39,436 nucleotides of DNA from Nemertoderma westbladi (GCA_032718475.1 JAUCBJ010005029.1:1-39436), one strand, 5' to 3'. Shown: positions 19,305-29,529, counted from the first letter of the stretch. Numbers and translations: made by a program. Notes: generated by a model from the letters alone, not told the origin.

Positions 19305-20962
19305 CTATTTCTTAACGCTTTTAGGACAAGAAGCCTCGACTGCAGACATAACAGTTCCCCTGAAACCGCCTCGTTCTAGAACCTGAATCCCTTTGATTGT
19401 GGATCCGGCCGGGGAGCAAACATTGTCCTTCAGCCTTCCGGGGTGCTCCCCGGATTCCATGACCATCGTCCCGGAACCAATGAGAGTCTGAGACGCGAGA
19501 CGCACCGCGAGATTCCGGGGGAGCCCCATGAGTACAGCCCCGTCTGCCAGCGCCTCGACGGCTAAATACATGAAAGCGATGGCGGAACCGCATAAAGAGG
19601 CCACGATGTTAACGTGACCCTCCTCTAACTCCTCCACCAGCCCAATAGAACCGAACAAGGTGTTAACCAACTCTTTATCCGCCGCCGTCACCTCGGGACT
19701 GCAGCAGTAAGCGGAAACCCCGCAACGCGCCGCTGTCGCAGTGTTGGGGGCGAGTTTAACGAAACGAGTTCCCCAACCCAACGCTAGGAGGTGCTCCTCC
19801 AGACTCAGCAACGGACACAAACTGATTACCAGTTTCGGGTTGCCCACTACACAACTCAATATCACTTCCTTCATCTTATAAGGCTTAACGGCGAGAATAA
19901 TGACGTCACTATCTGCAACAACCTTAGCATTATCTGCAATTATAGTATTATATTATTTAATTAAGAGAACTTACTACTAGAGGTGCTTTACAAGAGGCCC
20001 AAACACAACATTACAATAAAATGTCACCTTTCATATTATTGCCTAAGGTGATTAAAAATAAAGAATAAATTACATAACTTTTCTCCCTAATGACGTATTT
20101 TAACTCTAAAACGTCCCATTAATAATAATGAAACATTATGAAGCTCATTTACAGATACAGTACCAGTAGGCCTATATTTATCAAATTTCCCAGAGCAAAC
20201 CGTATATTCCTACAGTTAATACTTCATTATATTTTGGATTCTGGGTCGGAAAAAATAAATGTGTCTAAAATATAATTATAGAACACCCCAGACGTCTTCG
20301 TGTAAATACCTTTAGTCGTTGTTATTCCAATATCCGCCCACTTCTTATCTTGTGGTGAGTTACCGGAAGTAGGATGGCTAGCTGATATGTTACTACAACT
20401 AATTTTACCTGAAATAAAAACAAAGTAAGTTAAGGTAAGGTAGGTAGGCAATATAGGGAGGGATATGATATCTGGATATAGGGGTAGGGATTAATATTAA
20501 ACCATAATTATTTGTGATAGAATTATAACAGAAAGCAATTGGTATTCTTTTACTTCGTCATTGACTTTCTCTTTCGAATTAATTTTAACTTAACTGCTGA
20601 ACGGGCATTCATTCCTACATTTTAAATATGGTCAACAGGGGCAGCAAAGAAAACTTTACGAGTCGAGGCTTTAGTGAGAGGTACCTAGATGCTAGATGGG
20701 GTTCTGTCGGACACTGGAAATATGAAAGTCAGATATAACCAGGATATACTAGACTAGATACAGATACTACTGTACTAGAATGTCTTTTGAAGTTCGCTGT
20801 ACAGAAATCTCGTAGTCTAGATTACAGATTACCTATACGTATGATTGAAATTGATGGGTGGCAATACGAACCCGATTTAACAAACCCCGCAGCTATTGCA
20901 ATAGCCATGTTTCCAGCACCAATAAATCCAATTTTAATTGAAAGTTTCGCTTCATTATCCAT
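19305..20962 (-). CDS. pyrroline-5-carboxylate reductase, three exons
   Basis: Exons on the minus strand: 20962-20872, 20408-20310 and 19933-19305. Introns of 463 and 376 bp have GT and AG ends, and the phases join to a 272-residue protein, the normal length for the family. It would reduce 1-pyrroline-5-carboxylate to proline with NAD(P)H. Residues 10-20 (KIGFIGAGNMA) are the Rossmann nucleotide-binding loop and VIILAVKP (about 74-81) its later strand. The C-terminal signature is at about 229-250 (KDNVCSPAGSTI, with the family's threonine kept). ALADGAVLMGLPRNLAVRLA (192-211) fits the dimer-forming helices. Oddities: the substrate loop usually SGSG-P/V-A-Y/F reads CGSAIAF, and the RVMPNTP-like strand reads KLAPNTA. 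It therefore looks closest to the PYCR3-type branch or a divergent paralogue. The first ATG with a normal N-terminus is at 20962, although the frame stays open upstream to 21193. Confidence 0.9.
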
Positions 20963-21280
20963 TTCCAAAATGTATACCGGTACACTCTTCTTCAAGTCAA
21001 AATACGTCAGAGTAAGCAGTACCGGTAATAGAGCAAAGAGAATAATAACTAAAATAGGCCTATGTTCAATAACGGAAATTATTCTATTATTGGCTGCTTG
21101 GAGTGTGTGAATGACATAAATGTCAGTGACTACAGGCTGACAGGCACAGGAGTGAAAGTACAATAATATCAAAGATGAAGTACAGTTGTACACTACCAGT
21201 ATTCTATTCTAGGAGTACAGTAGGCTCTAACATGTGATGTACAGATGTAGGCCTATATGGCTACTACCGGTACTGTTGCC

Positions 21281-22481
21281 AGGGTGTTTGAAAAAGGTGG
21301 ACTGGACACAGAAACCATGGACAATGGACAGACCAATCAGAAACGTATTCTGCAAAGCAGTTTGTATCAATTGGTCTGTCCACCTTTTTCAGTTTTCGCT
21401 TTCTTAGTTACATAATTGGGAATAATATGTGTGTTTGAAAAAGGTGGACGGGACACATAAAACAGATAATAGTCTGACCAATCAGAAACGAACCTATTAA
21501 AGCAATGCTATTTATTAGTGATTGGACTGTCCACCTTTTTCAGGTTTAAATTATCTATCAATAATGGGCATGCTGGAAGCAGTTGCATTAAGAATGCTGC
21601 CGGTGTCCTAGGCGTATCTACCCCCCCCCCCCCCCCCCCCCCCCCGCGGATTGCCCCACCTATAGACTCACAGTATAATAATAGTACTGTAGGTGTAGGT
21701 CTAGCGTACCGTACAGCACTTTGACTTGGATTTATTGGTTTATTTTTGTGGTTGGGTTAGTTGGTCTGGCCCAAACCCTAATTAAAACTGTCATTATTAG
21801 TAACCCTAGGCCCCTACTGTATAACCTTAAAGTCATGATGGTCTAATGTAAGAAATTTTGTGGAATTTAGGATCCTAAATATTTAAGGTTGCGGTTTACA
21901 TGACAGTTTTAATTAAGGTTTTGGGCCTCCATTTCCACTTTGAATTAGGATTTCGGACCGCCACTCCCAAAATATGGGAACTTATTTACCTCCATCGCTG
22001 CGCTCGGTCGTTTAATAACATATCTCGGGATGATTATATTCCCCTCATAGTACAATACAGCAATAGATAGTTATTATAATTAACTTTATACTGTAATGAA
22101 TTATAATATTGACGTTCCAATATTGATGCTAAGGCTGTAAGGCTCAACTCACAGACTTCAAGGATCGTCCCATATTATTGAACTATGCATATTTCGACAA
22201 CTTCGGTTGGTCACAGTAATAATAATAATAACAATAATAATCCATAAAAACCTTCTGAAATTTTTTGAAAAACGTGGACAGAGCTGCTATAATGTACAAA
22301 TCAATCTGATTGGTGAATTCATTGCCTGTTCGTTCTCAAACCAGTCCACCTTATTCAAAGTTGAAAAAGATGGACAACAAAGCTGAAAAGGGTGGACATG
22401 CTGTGTGACGCAAATCGCCCCTGATTATGGTCTGTCCATTGTCCATGTTTTCTGTGTCCAGTCCACCTTTTTCAAACACCC
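21281..22481. mobile_element. 1.2-kb non-autonomous DNA element with about 60-bp inverted termini
   Basis: The left end starts agggtgtttgaaaaaggtgg, followed by actggacacagaaa and atggacaatggacagacca. The right end is the near-exact reverse complement (22428-22481: tctgtccattgtccatgttt ... ttcaaacaccc). Both ends are flanked by ctgttgcc (21273-21280 and 22482-22489), an 8-bp target-site duplication, although part of it could belong to the termini. Inside are repeats of the same gaaaaaggtggac / gtccacctttttc words in both directions, forming several 100-bp hairpin units, plus a 25-C tract (21621-21645) and a second inverted pair (21768-21927). No transposase is encoded. An 8-bp duplication would fit hAT-type elements, but the termini are not decisive. 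Confidence 0.75.
21768..21927. repeat. inverted repeat pair, about 27-bp arms
   Basis: tggcccaaaccctaattaaa-actgtca (from 21768) is mirrored by tgacagttttaattaaggtt-ttgggcc (to 21927), with an approximately 105-bp loop. It lies within the 21281-22481 element. Confidence 0.8.
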
Positions 22482-22513
22482 CTGTTGCCATACTGTCTGT
22501 ACCGGTACTCTAT

Positions 22514-22720
22514 ATGGCAGATTTATATAGTATAATGTGTATTATTGTTGTAGCTAAAGTGAGGACAATTATTAACATCCAACACTATCATGGGGATTTT
22601 TTAGACACAGCGGGGACGTTAGTTAGATCCCACGTCGTAAAAAACGAGAGGATTACCCCTGAAGAGCTTTTCAGGTTATTTCCAATGGGGTCCTACTTGG
22701 TTACAAATACAGTACAATAA
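22514..22720 (+). CDS. possible small ORF or terminal exon, unknown
   Basis: An ATG-started frame of 68 residues just outside the right end of the 1.2-kb element. The C-terminal half (HGDFLDTAG, KNERITPEELFRLFPMGSYL) reads like a real protein segment, while the N-terminal part is hydrophobic. I do not recognise it. It could be the last exon of a plus-strand gene, for example after an acceptor near 22554 (gttgtag), or chance. Confidence 0.2.
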   Translation: MADLYSIMCIIVVAKVRTIINIQHYHGDFLDTAGTLVRSHVVKNERITPEELFRLFPMGSYLVTNTVQ

Positions 22721-23455
22721 CACAATACAGTATGTACACTACGCTAAACCTAAAATTAATATAAAATGTGAACAACTGAACGTGAACTGAACAACTTTAC
22801 CAAGAGCGTAACAATGCCCGACTCACGATTAAGATGTAACTATGTACTGTACGTAAAAGTACAATTTATAAAACGTAATTATACAGTATTAATAACCTAA
22901 TAACTTGATGTGGGCACCTTCCAATTTTTAATACCGCTAAAAAGTATCAGTTTCAAAAGATTTGCAATTATGGAGGTAAAAGACCACTGGCTCTTGTACT
23001 GTAGGAGTGTGTATCGCGCACTCTGTTGAATTTTTGTTTTATGAAATTGGGACACTTACTAACGTATTACCTACTATTGTACACTTATTTATTAACATAA
23101 GGGCGTAGCTGCTGGTAATTTGTTTGGTCAAGCGAAGCCGCCATACCAAGAAATGCATGTACGGTATAGTCCATGTGAGTCTGTATTAAGGAAGAGCAAA
23201 GCACCTTGTAATATTCGGTATTTAAACAGTTTTATGTCTGGACAGAAACTTTAGCCTACTATTAACTTTCGTAAAAATATTCTTCACTGTGATTTCTCCA
23301 GATAAGTACGTATAGTTATGTAGTTATCCAATGCGGCGCCTAAATATTAAACATCTTTTTTATTTTCTATGTTATATATGACGACCATAATGACTTCTAA
23401 CTTAGTTACCTTTTATAACTGTATAACTTTCATTTGGAACCAATAAAATTCACGT
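22721..23455. other. intergenic DNA upstream of SDHB, no gene seen
   Basis: AT-rich without a supported reading frame or RNA gene. Confidence 0.5.
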
Positions 23456-23648
23456 ACCGGTCTGCCGGTGTAGTATAAAATTTCCACCCCCTAAAAATTA
23501 GTTTATTAAATTGTTTATAGTATTGTTGGTGCTGTCTGCTGTATGCCTGGTTGCAATTCTGAATTCAAAGACTGTTGACTTTCTGACTTTGTTTCAATTC
23601 ATAGCCTAGTTCTGTATGTTGCCGCATACCGGGACCGGCAGACCGGTA
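23456..23648. repeat. 14-bp inverted repeat bracketing the SDHB 5' region
   Basis: accggtctgccggt (23456-23469) and its exact reverse complement accggcagaccggt (23635-23648) enclose 165 bp ending only 10 bp before the SDHB start codon. A TATA-like gtataaaa lies at 23473-23480, just inside the left copy. This may be a short MITE that forms the 5' leader, or a chance or regulatory palindrome pair. Confidence 0.6.
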
Positions 23649-23658
23649 GAAGAAACAA

Positions 23659-24534
23659 ATGGCATTGTCCATTAAAACCTTAGCGTTACGTCCGACCAAG
23701 ACAGCACTCAATCGAAGATTAACCCGAACTTATGTGGCCAACGCCGCTGCCGAAACAGTGCAGGAAGCGAAACACCCGGCCCTACAACCGTTAAAACAAA
23801 TAAAAACATTTAGGGTCTACCGATTTGACCCGGAGCAGAAAGGAAGTAAACCGCGGATGCAGAACTACGAGATAGACCTTGGGGAGTGCGGACCCATGGT
23901 GCTGGACGCCTTGATAAAGATAAAAAACGAAGTGGATCCGACGCTGACATTCCGTCGCTCCTGTAGAGAGGGGATCTGCGGTTCCTGCTCAATGAACATC
24001 AATGGAACCAACACGCTCGCTTGTCTATCCCGCATCGAGGTCGACAGAAAACCAACCAAGGTATACCCTCTGCCCCACATGTACGTCGTCAAGGATTTAG
24101 TGTCGGACATGTCGAACTTTTACGCGCAATACCGCTCGATCGAGCCATTCCTTAAGACGAAGGATTCCGTTGAGGTCGGTGTCTCTCAGCACAAACAATC
24201 GATTGCGGATAGAGAGAAGTTGGACGGGTTGTACGAGTGCATTCTGTGCGCGTGTTGTTCCACTAGTTGCCCCAGTTACTGGTGGAACAGCGACAAGTAC
24301 CTGGGTCCCGCGGTGATCATGCAGGCCTACCGTTGGTTGGTTGATAGTCGGGACGACTACAAGCAGGAGCGGTTAGACGCACTCGGTGACGCTTTCAGTG
24401 TGTTCAGCTGCCACACTATTATGAATTGCACTAGAGTCTGTCCTAAAGGGTTGAACCCGGGGAAGGCGATTGCCGAGGTGAAGAAGATGTTAGTTGGTGC
24501 GGAAGAATCGAAGGGGGTTAAAGGGACAGGGTAG
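23659..24534 (+). CDS. SDHB: succinate dehydrogenase iron-sulfur subunit (complex II)
   Basis: A complete 291-residue protein in a single exon. It carries electrons from the flavin of SDHA to ubiquinone through three iron-sulfur clusters, at the matrix side of the inner mitochondrial membrane. Residues 1-35 are rich in Arg, Lys, Ala and Ser and lack acidic residues until about 32, a normal presequence. The plant-type ferredoxin domain has the 2Fe-2S cysteines C102, C107, C110 and C122. The C-terminal domain has C194, C197, C200 and C261 for 4Fe-4S and C204, C251 and C257 for 3Fe-4S, with the quinone-side PSYWW at 205-209. All ligands are present, so it should be active. The start ATG at 23659 has A at -3 and G at +4. 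The absence of introns is unusual for this gene in animals. Its codon use is richer in G+C than the surrounding DNA. Confidence 0.97.
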   Translation: MALSIKTLALRPTKTALNRRLTRTYVANAAAETVQEAKHPALQPLKQIKTFRVYRFDPEQKGSKPRMQNYEIDLGECGPMVLDALIKIKNEVDPTLTFRRSCREGICGSCSMNINGTNTLACLSRIEVDRKPTKVYPLPHMYVVKDLVSDMSNFYAQYRSIEPFLKTKDSVEVGVSQHKQSIADREKLDGLYECILCACCSTSCPSYWWNSDKYLGPAVIMQAYRWLVDSRDDYKQERLDALGDAFSVFSCHTIMNCTRVCPKGLNPGKAIAEVKKMLVGAEESKGVKGTG

Positions 24535-24807
24535 TCAGTGGGTAGCTGGGTGGTCGATGTTAACTCTATTGCTATGTAAGTACGTCAGTAGGTATCTATA
24601 AATTTAGTTTTAAGTTCAACTTTGTATGTTTATTAGTTTATTAGAATTAATATAATTTGCTCTTTATTATTTCATTTTATTATAAAATTTGTATTCAGCA
24701 AATTTCATTTTCTAACGCGATGATTTTATTTTCGAGTATTGCTTTTAATTAATTTGTCTTAAATTTCATGCCCTCTATGTAAGATTGTTTAGGATGTGCC
24801 CCCACTA

Positions 24808-24813
24808 AATAAA
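24808..24813 (+). promoter_or_regulatory. AATAAA polyadenylation signal candidate of SDHB
   Basis: First good AATAAA downstream of the SDHB stop, about 275 bp into the 3' flank, followed by an A-rich stretch. Confidence 0.5.
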
Positions 24814-24954
24814 AAAACAAAATTTACTCAATACGACATTTAAAAATAGTTTGGACGAGCTCTAGAAGATGTCAATGTATTTATTAATCTAATATATACA
24901 ATCTTACAGACCCGGGATGGGCGGCTTCTTTTGGTTATTCTGAAGGAGGGGTAG

Positions 24955-25135
24955 CTCAATAGGTTTTGAGAACCGGGCCTGCAATCTATTGGTTGTAGGT
25001 TCGAGCCCTGCTAGGGTCCACTCAGCATTTCATCCACTGGGGTAGATGATATGAGTACCCAGTTGAATTACAGGGAGCAAAACTTGGGATAGGAGCTACC
25101 TCCGGTCGACTGTTGGCTTGCTTTTACTTTTTCTT
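24955..25135 (+). mobile_element. SINE family A, copy with internal deletion
   Basis: tRNA-like head with A box (ggtagctcaatagg) and perfect B box (ggttcgagccc). The shared central stretch follows (cactcagcatttcatccact, ggggtagat, gagtaccca), then cttgggataggag and the end cggtcgactgttgg. About 50 bp present in the 25448 copy (cccacccctaccctcgggta ... cgaaagaggagcc) are missing here. Confidence 0.85.
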
Positions 25136-25447
25136 CAATTTTTATTTAGTTCCAACTGCAGTATAGACCCGGCTATGTGAGCTAGAGAGGTGGCCGGTGT
25201 AGACAGTGCGGCTCAATGCGACTGAGATGCCGCCATTTGTTAGAATTGTGGGTTGTGTGGCCTGTGAGTGTTACCACCTGAAAACTTAAAAGAAAAAATT
25301 AGTTCAACAAATTTTAAAAAAGTTCAACAAATTTTATTTAACAAATTTGTTATGGCACTTACTGGGTACTTATAAAATTATTGTTTCTAAGTTTTGTGAC
25401 ATGAGTTTCCTCCCCAGGGGAAAATTGATTACTGTCAAACTGTCAAA

Positions 25448-25683
25448 AAGGGCGGGGTAGCTCAGTTGGTTGAGCGCCGGGCCTGCAATCTATTGGTTGT
25501 AGGTTCAGCCCCGCCAGGGTCCACTCAGCCTTTCATCCACTGGGGTCGATAAAATGAGTACCAGTTAAATAACTGGGAGCAAATCTTGGGATAGGAGTAG
25601 CGCCCACCCCTACCCTCGGGTAGCAGCTTTCGAAAGAGGAGCCTTCGGGTCGCCTCCGGCTTCGGCCGACTGTTTGTTTTTTT
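25448..25683 (+). mobile_element. SINE family A, full-length copy
   Basis: The head starts aaagggcggggtagctcagt. An A box (tagctcagttgg) and a slightly damaged B box (ggttcagcccc) are present. The ends ggcgggg/ccccgcc pair perfectly like an acceptor stem, and the GCA in the loop region suggests a tRNA-Cys-like origin, although the anticodon stem no longer pairs. The body contains cctttcatccactggggtcg, ataaaatgagtaccag and ttaaataactggg, then the cccacccctaccctcgggta block and the common end gcttcggccgactgtttg followed by poly-T. Confidence 0.9.
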
Positions 25684-25693
25684 TTACTCTCAA

Positions 25694-26165
25694 AAATAAA
25701 ACTGTAACCTGTTCTATTTATGACTTTCGTTTATTGTATTGGTTAGAAACGGTGCCACTATAAAAACCTTCTCAGTTCCCTTAATTGAGACGAGGTATTA
25801 ATTCGCCGAGAAGTAATTTGCGTATCTTAACCACTTATCTCATAACACAGTAGGCCAGTATTAGTATTTAAATTTGAGTTAATTCACAATCCTGATACGA
25901 TAATTTAGTCCCCATTGCCTTGAATACGTAGCTCTGGCTCTAGAGGTTGTGTGTTCAAGCCCTGCAACTGGGTCAGGGAAGGTTTCATTTCAGCACGAAT
26001 GCTTTACAAAAATCGTTCTTTTTGTTTCTATGACTTTTGTAAACTCGTTCGAACGATTTTACAAAACGCAAAAAAAATTTCTGGCACGGTACGGTACCGC
26101 GAATAACAAAAATAAAACTCTAACCTGTTCTATTGACTTTAGTTTATTGTTTTGGTTAGAATAAC
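25694..26165 (+). repeat. direct repeat pair flanking a degenerate tRNA-like SINE fragment
   Basis: The words aaaaataaaac, aacctgttctatt, gactttcgtttattg (gactttagtttattg in copy 2) and ttggttagaa occur at 25692-25748 and again at 26107-26161, about 412 bp apart. A related string (ttgtttattgttttggtt) is at 13948. Between them, 25930-25985 holds a weak B-box-like gtgttcaagccctgc, suggesting an old SINE remnant. Confidence 0.6.
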
Positions 26166-26922
26166 GTGCGACTGTAACCTGTTCCTTTCTCTATAAACTT
26201 AAAGGGACCTAACAGGCCCGAGCCACAATCCAGATAATCGACCTATAGCCGAAACATAAACAAGTGAAATTCAAATTACTCGCGGGGGCCATTCAGCAAT
26301 TAAATATGTAGGCCTGCTCAAATGAAGTATTGATTGATTGATACTTTTAATTCATAAAATATATAAAACAAAACAAAAATACATAAGGAAGCCTATCTAG
26401 GTGAAAAGGGTAGCCCTATGAGGCAGTGCCTTGTCATAGGGGTCATAATCCTAATGTAATAATGTAGATACAGTAGCTGTGTACTAAGGTTCAGAAATTG
26501 TTTTTTTTTACATGAAGATACACCCCCAGTCGGGGTTGAGATAAATTCTAATATTGGTAATAGGTATGTACGGTAGGTAGAATGTAGTTCAGATTACGTA
26601 CCCGCACAGTAAATCATAATTATACTAATAGTTTAAGGTAAAATATTATATGAAAATTATTATAATTAAAAGCTAGTAAAATGCACACAGTTATTAATTA
26701 TGGTAATAAATAAGGCGATGCTATTAGATAATTATTAAGAATTGTAGAATTTAATTGCATAGCAGGATAATTAGTGGCGCCTCAAATTAGAGATATAAAT
26801 TTAATTTAGGAGATTAAATAGGCCTAACTATGAAAGATATATAGTTCACATCCTAAGAAAATTATAATTAACTGGGTATTATATTGTAAGTAGTAAAATA
26901 AAGCTTTGGGTAATTCTAATAA
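26166..26922. other. intergenic DNA, no gene seen
   Basis: AT-rich. A tgattgattgat run at 26330-26341 and an A-rich stretch after it may be the 3' end of an old retroelement. Nothing codes. Confidence 0.4.
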
Positions 26923-27445
26923 GGAGGGAGGGGAGGGGGGCGAGTGGGGGGGGGGCTGTATGGAATCCATCCAAAAAGTGCGCCTGACAGCGCGCCAACC
27001 AATTTTTATGCGCGCCGCGCGCCGATGCAATTTCGAAGCGCCCAAAGAAATTTTTAAGCGCGCCGCACATAGAAACAATTTTGAAGAGCGCCGCGCCAAT
27101 GCAATTTCAATTTTGAAGGAGTATAACCAGTCTGCCAATGGCAGGACTGCTGTACCTGTCCCTGTACAGCAGTAACCATACAACAGAAAAAAGAAAGACG
27201 AGCGAAGCGAGCCGAAATTTTTAAATAGCTAATCCTAATGCATTTTTTAAGGCACTTCCGTGATTGTTAAACCAACAAATCGGCGCCGGTTTTTATTTCT
27301 GGGAGCGCCACGCGCCAAAGACGGTGCGCTTTACGATTTTCGTGCGCGCCACGCGCCACATTGTAATCGTGTCGCGCTTTTATTGTAAAGCGCGCCGGAT
27401 TAATCCGGCGCAAAGTGTATGGATTCCAGTCTGGGGGGGGGGGGG
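26923..27445. repeat. CpG-rich GCGCGCC repeat island bounded by poly-G tracts
   Basis: Between a G-rich tract at 26923-26955 and 13 consecutive G at 27433-27445, the DNA is full of gcgcgcc, cgcgccaa and gcgccgcgcgcc cores alternating with caatttt/aaatttt. The spacing is roughly 25-30 bp, best seen at 26985-27110 and 27300-27395. A 20-bp perfect palindrome, gcgccggattaatccggcgc, lies at 27392-27411. Similar words (tatggaatccat, tatggattcca) mark the two borders. Open frames through it are repeat-driven. Confidence 0.7.
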
Positions 27446-28516
27446 CGGTGTGTTGGGAAGGGAGCTGGTAGTAGTTTCGCTAGGTCGTGTAATGGGGAAA
27501 CTTTTGTGCATGATTGTGCGTGGTATCGGTCCTCGCATGGATTTTTACAGTAGGTACAGGAGCAGTCAGAACGGAGTCTTGTTTGAGCAAAGTAAGTGGT
27601 GAAAACCGTGGGAGGTGAATCTGGTAATGGTGTGTCTGTATGTCTGTCCCGCGCGTTTCCGTGTTGTTGATGTAAAAGCTGGACCAGGGATGGGGTAGTT
27701 GGCTCCAAAAATTGATTCTCTGTCTCTCCGATGGGTTCAGAAATATGTAGTTCCAGTAAAATAATATTCCTATAGTAAAATAAAGTAAAAATATACCAGT
27801 AAAAAATATTAAGGTAAAAATATAATTGTATTCATATATTGCTGTATTCATATACTGTAGTAAAATAAAGTAAAAATATAACAGTAAAATATATTAAGGT
27901 AATTGTGTATACAGTAGTTGTGTTTCTTGTAAGACAAGATTAAGATTCGTAACATAATGATTTACAATAGTCAAACAATAACTTCTGATAAAAAGTTGGA
28001 CAACAGATTAAAATAATTGCAGCAATAATCTAAAATGGAAATGGTTTATGATAATTAAAATTAATAACGAACCTGCCTATTAATAGGCCTGGGTAGTTCT
28101 TGTCAAGAGTTGAGCCGTTCAAAAACACGATGTGGTTGTGTGTGTATGTATATATGTATAACCATCCAATATCTCAAAATCTCAAGCAGCTGTACCCAAA
28201 AATTTTAATACAAACTCTACATAAATTTTGGTTGCGCACAAGACTGTATATTTTTTGTGGCATTTCGATCACGGGGTCACTGAAAAATGGCGGTTTTGAA
28301 AATTTAAAGTCGTATTTCACCGATTTCAACTCGTCGAGTATGCACCAACTTTTTTATTTGGGCTATTCAGTCATTTGAGCAACATATATGAGCCTCAGAA
28401 TCTTTTCAAATATCGCCAATTTCGCACAGAACGTCGCCAAAGTTTGTTAGTCCGGCAAAAAAAACGCACTAATTCGTCTAAAAGAGTAAATTATTGGTTG
28501 AAGAATAATATGATTC
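27446..28516. other. intergenic DNA, no supported gene
   Basis: Contains two near-copies of agtaaaataaagtaaaaata at about 27773 and 27859. Open frames here lack protein-like features. Confidence 0.4.
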
Positions 28517-29134
28517 AACTAGAAAGGCCAGTAAGCTGGCGGCTGGGTATAAGGACACCGTCCATAGACAAACGTAGTGTTAGTTGGGTCCCTCCTCATT
28601 CATTATCATCAACCTATAAAACATTTGAACGGCCCAGTGCTTACAATTCCATCAGCTGGCCTACCATCTAAGCTGTCGGGTTGATACATTATACAAACTA
28701 GAGACAATGGCGCGGATTGACCGCAAACACAAAATAAATTTTAGTGGGTTTGAAAAATTAATTTAATTTAATAAAAACATTAAGGGAAAGGAGCAGGTTA
28801 ACGTGGCAGTATTTTCTAACCAAAACAGTAAACTATACATTATTTCACTTGCGGTCAATTTTTGACACGATTTTCGCTTGCGGTCAAAGTGCACCACTAT
28901 CTGACAAACTAACAGTTGATGTTGGATTACTGTCTGGGATAAAATGAGAGAGTAATAAATTTAGCAAGTAATATACTTCTGTACAGTTTGGGCCTATCCA
29001 TTCAATAAATAGTAGTAGCTAACTAGGCCCACATGAGTACCAACAGCTGCAGCTGGTGTTTCTATCGTTGGGTTATACGTTGGCTGGTTTGAGGGGCAGG
29101 TTTCGTTTAAAGCCAGCTTGCTGGCTTTCTAGTA
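28517..29134. mobile_element. possible 0.6-kb element with short palindromic inverted ends
   Basis: The left end ctagaaaggccagtaagctg and the right end gccagcttgctggctttcta are inverted copies. The same motif occurs singly at 2828-2850. No coding capacity. Boundaries and duplication of the target are unproven. Confidence 0.4.
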
Positions 29135-29519
29135 AGTTATATGGTCAGGGAACCAATTAAGACGAGTTACATGAATGAATTATTGTGCTGAGCTGATGTT
29201 TAAGCTACCCGTAGCTAAAGAATGGTCCGTTTAATCTGAAATCTGATTATGTAATTTATTTAGCCCTATTTATTTGGCTTTATTTACTGTACTTTATTTC
29301 ATTTTATAACTAGCAGACTAGAACCTATTGTACGTATACCGTTACTGGAGGCTGGCTATATTCAGATATTAGGCTGGTAGGTACCCAGATTGCCAGATAC
29401 CTCTATAGGGGCTGTTGCGCTGTCAGTCAGAGAGGTAACAGCCCATGGGGCGCTAACTATCAGATAGTCTGATACCAACTGTCAGACAGTCTTTTTCAAC
29501 TATCTATCTATCGGATCGC

Positions 29520-29529
29520 CCAGTCTGCC
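29520..29529. repeat. target-site duplication, left, of DNA transposon copy A
   Basis: ccagtctgcc precedes the element end and is repeated exactly at 31657-31666. Confidence 0.85.

Noticed and set aside
20628-20738. 36-residue ATG-started frame within intron 1 of the P5C reductase, opposite strand
   Set aside because: Reasonable composition but too short, with no supporting signals.
20787-21110. 107-residue plus-strand frame
   Set aside because: Antisense shadow of P5C reductase exon 1 and its upstream open stretch.
24955-25030. Functional tRNA-Cys gene
   Set aside because: The anticodon stem does not pair, and the sequence continues into a shared SINE body present in two other copies.
27264-27708. 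Frames of 102-112 residues in both strands
   Set aside because: Driven by the GCGCGCC island and the poly-G tract. No recognisable domain.
28100-28671. Two consecutive plus-strand frames of about 95 residues
   Set aside because: Composition follows the local AT-rich DNA, with no domain or splice logic. The second overlaps the left end of a candidate repeat element.
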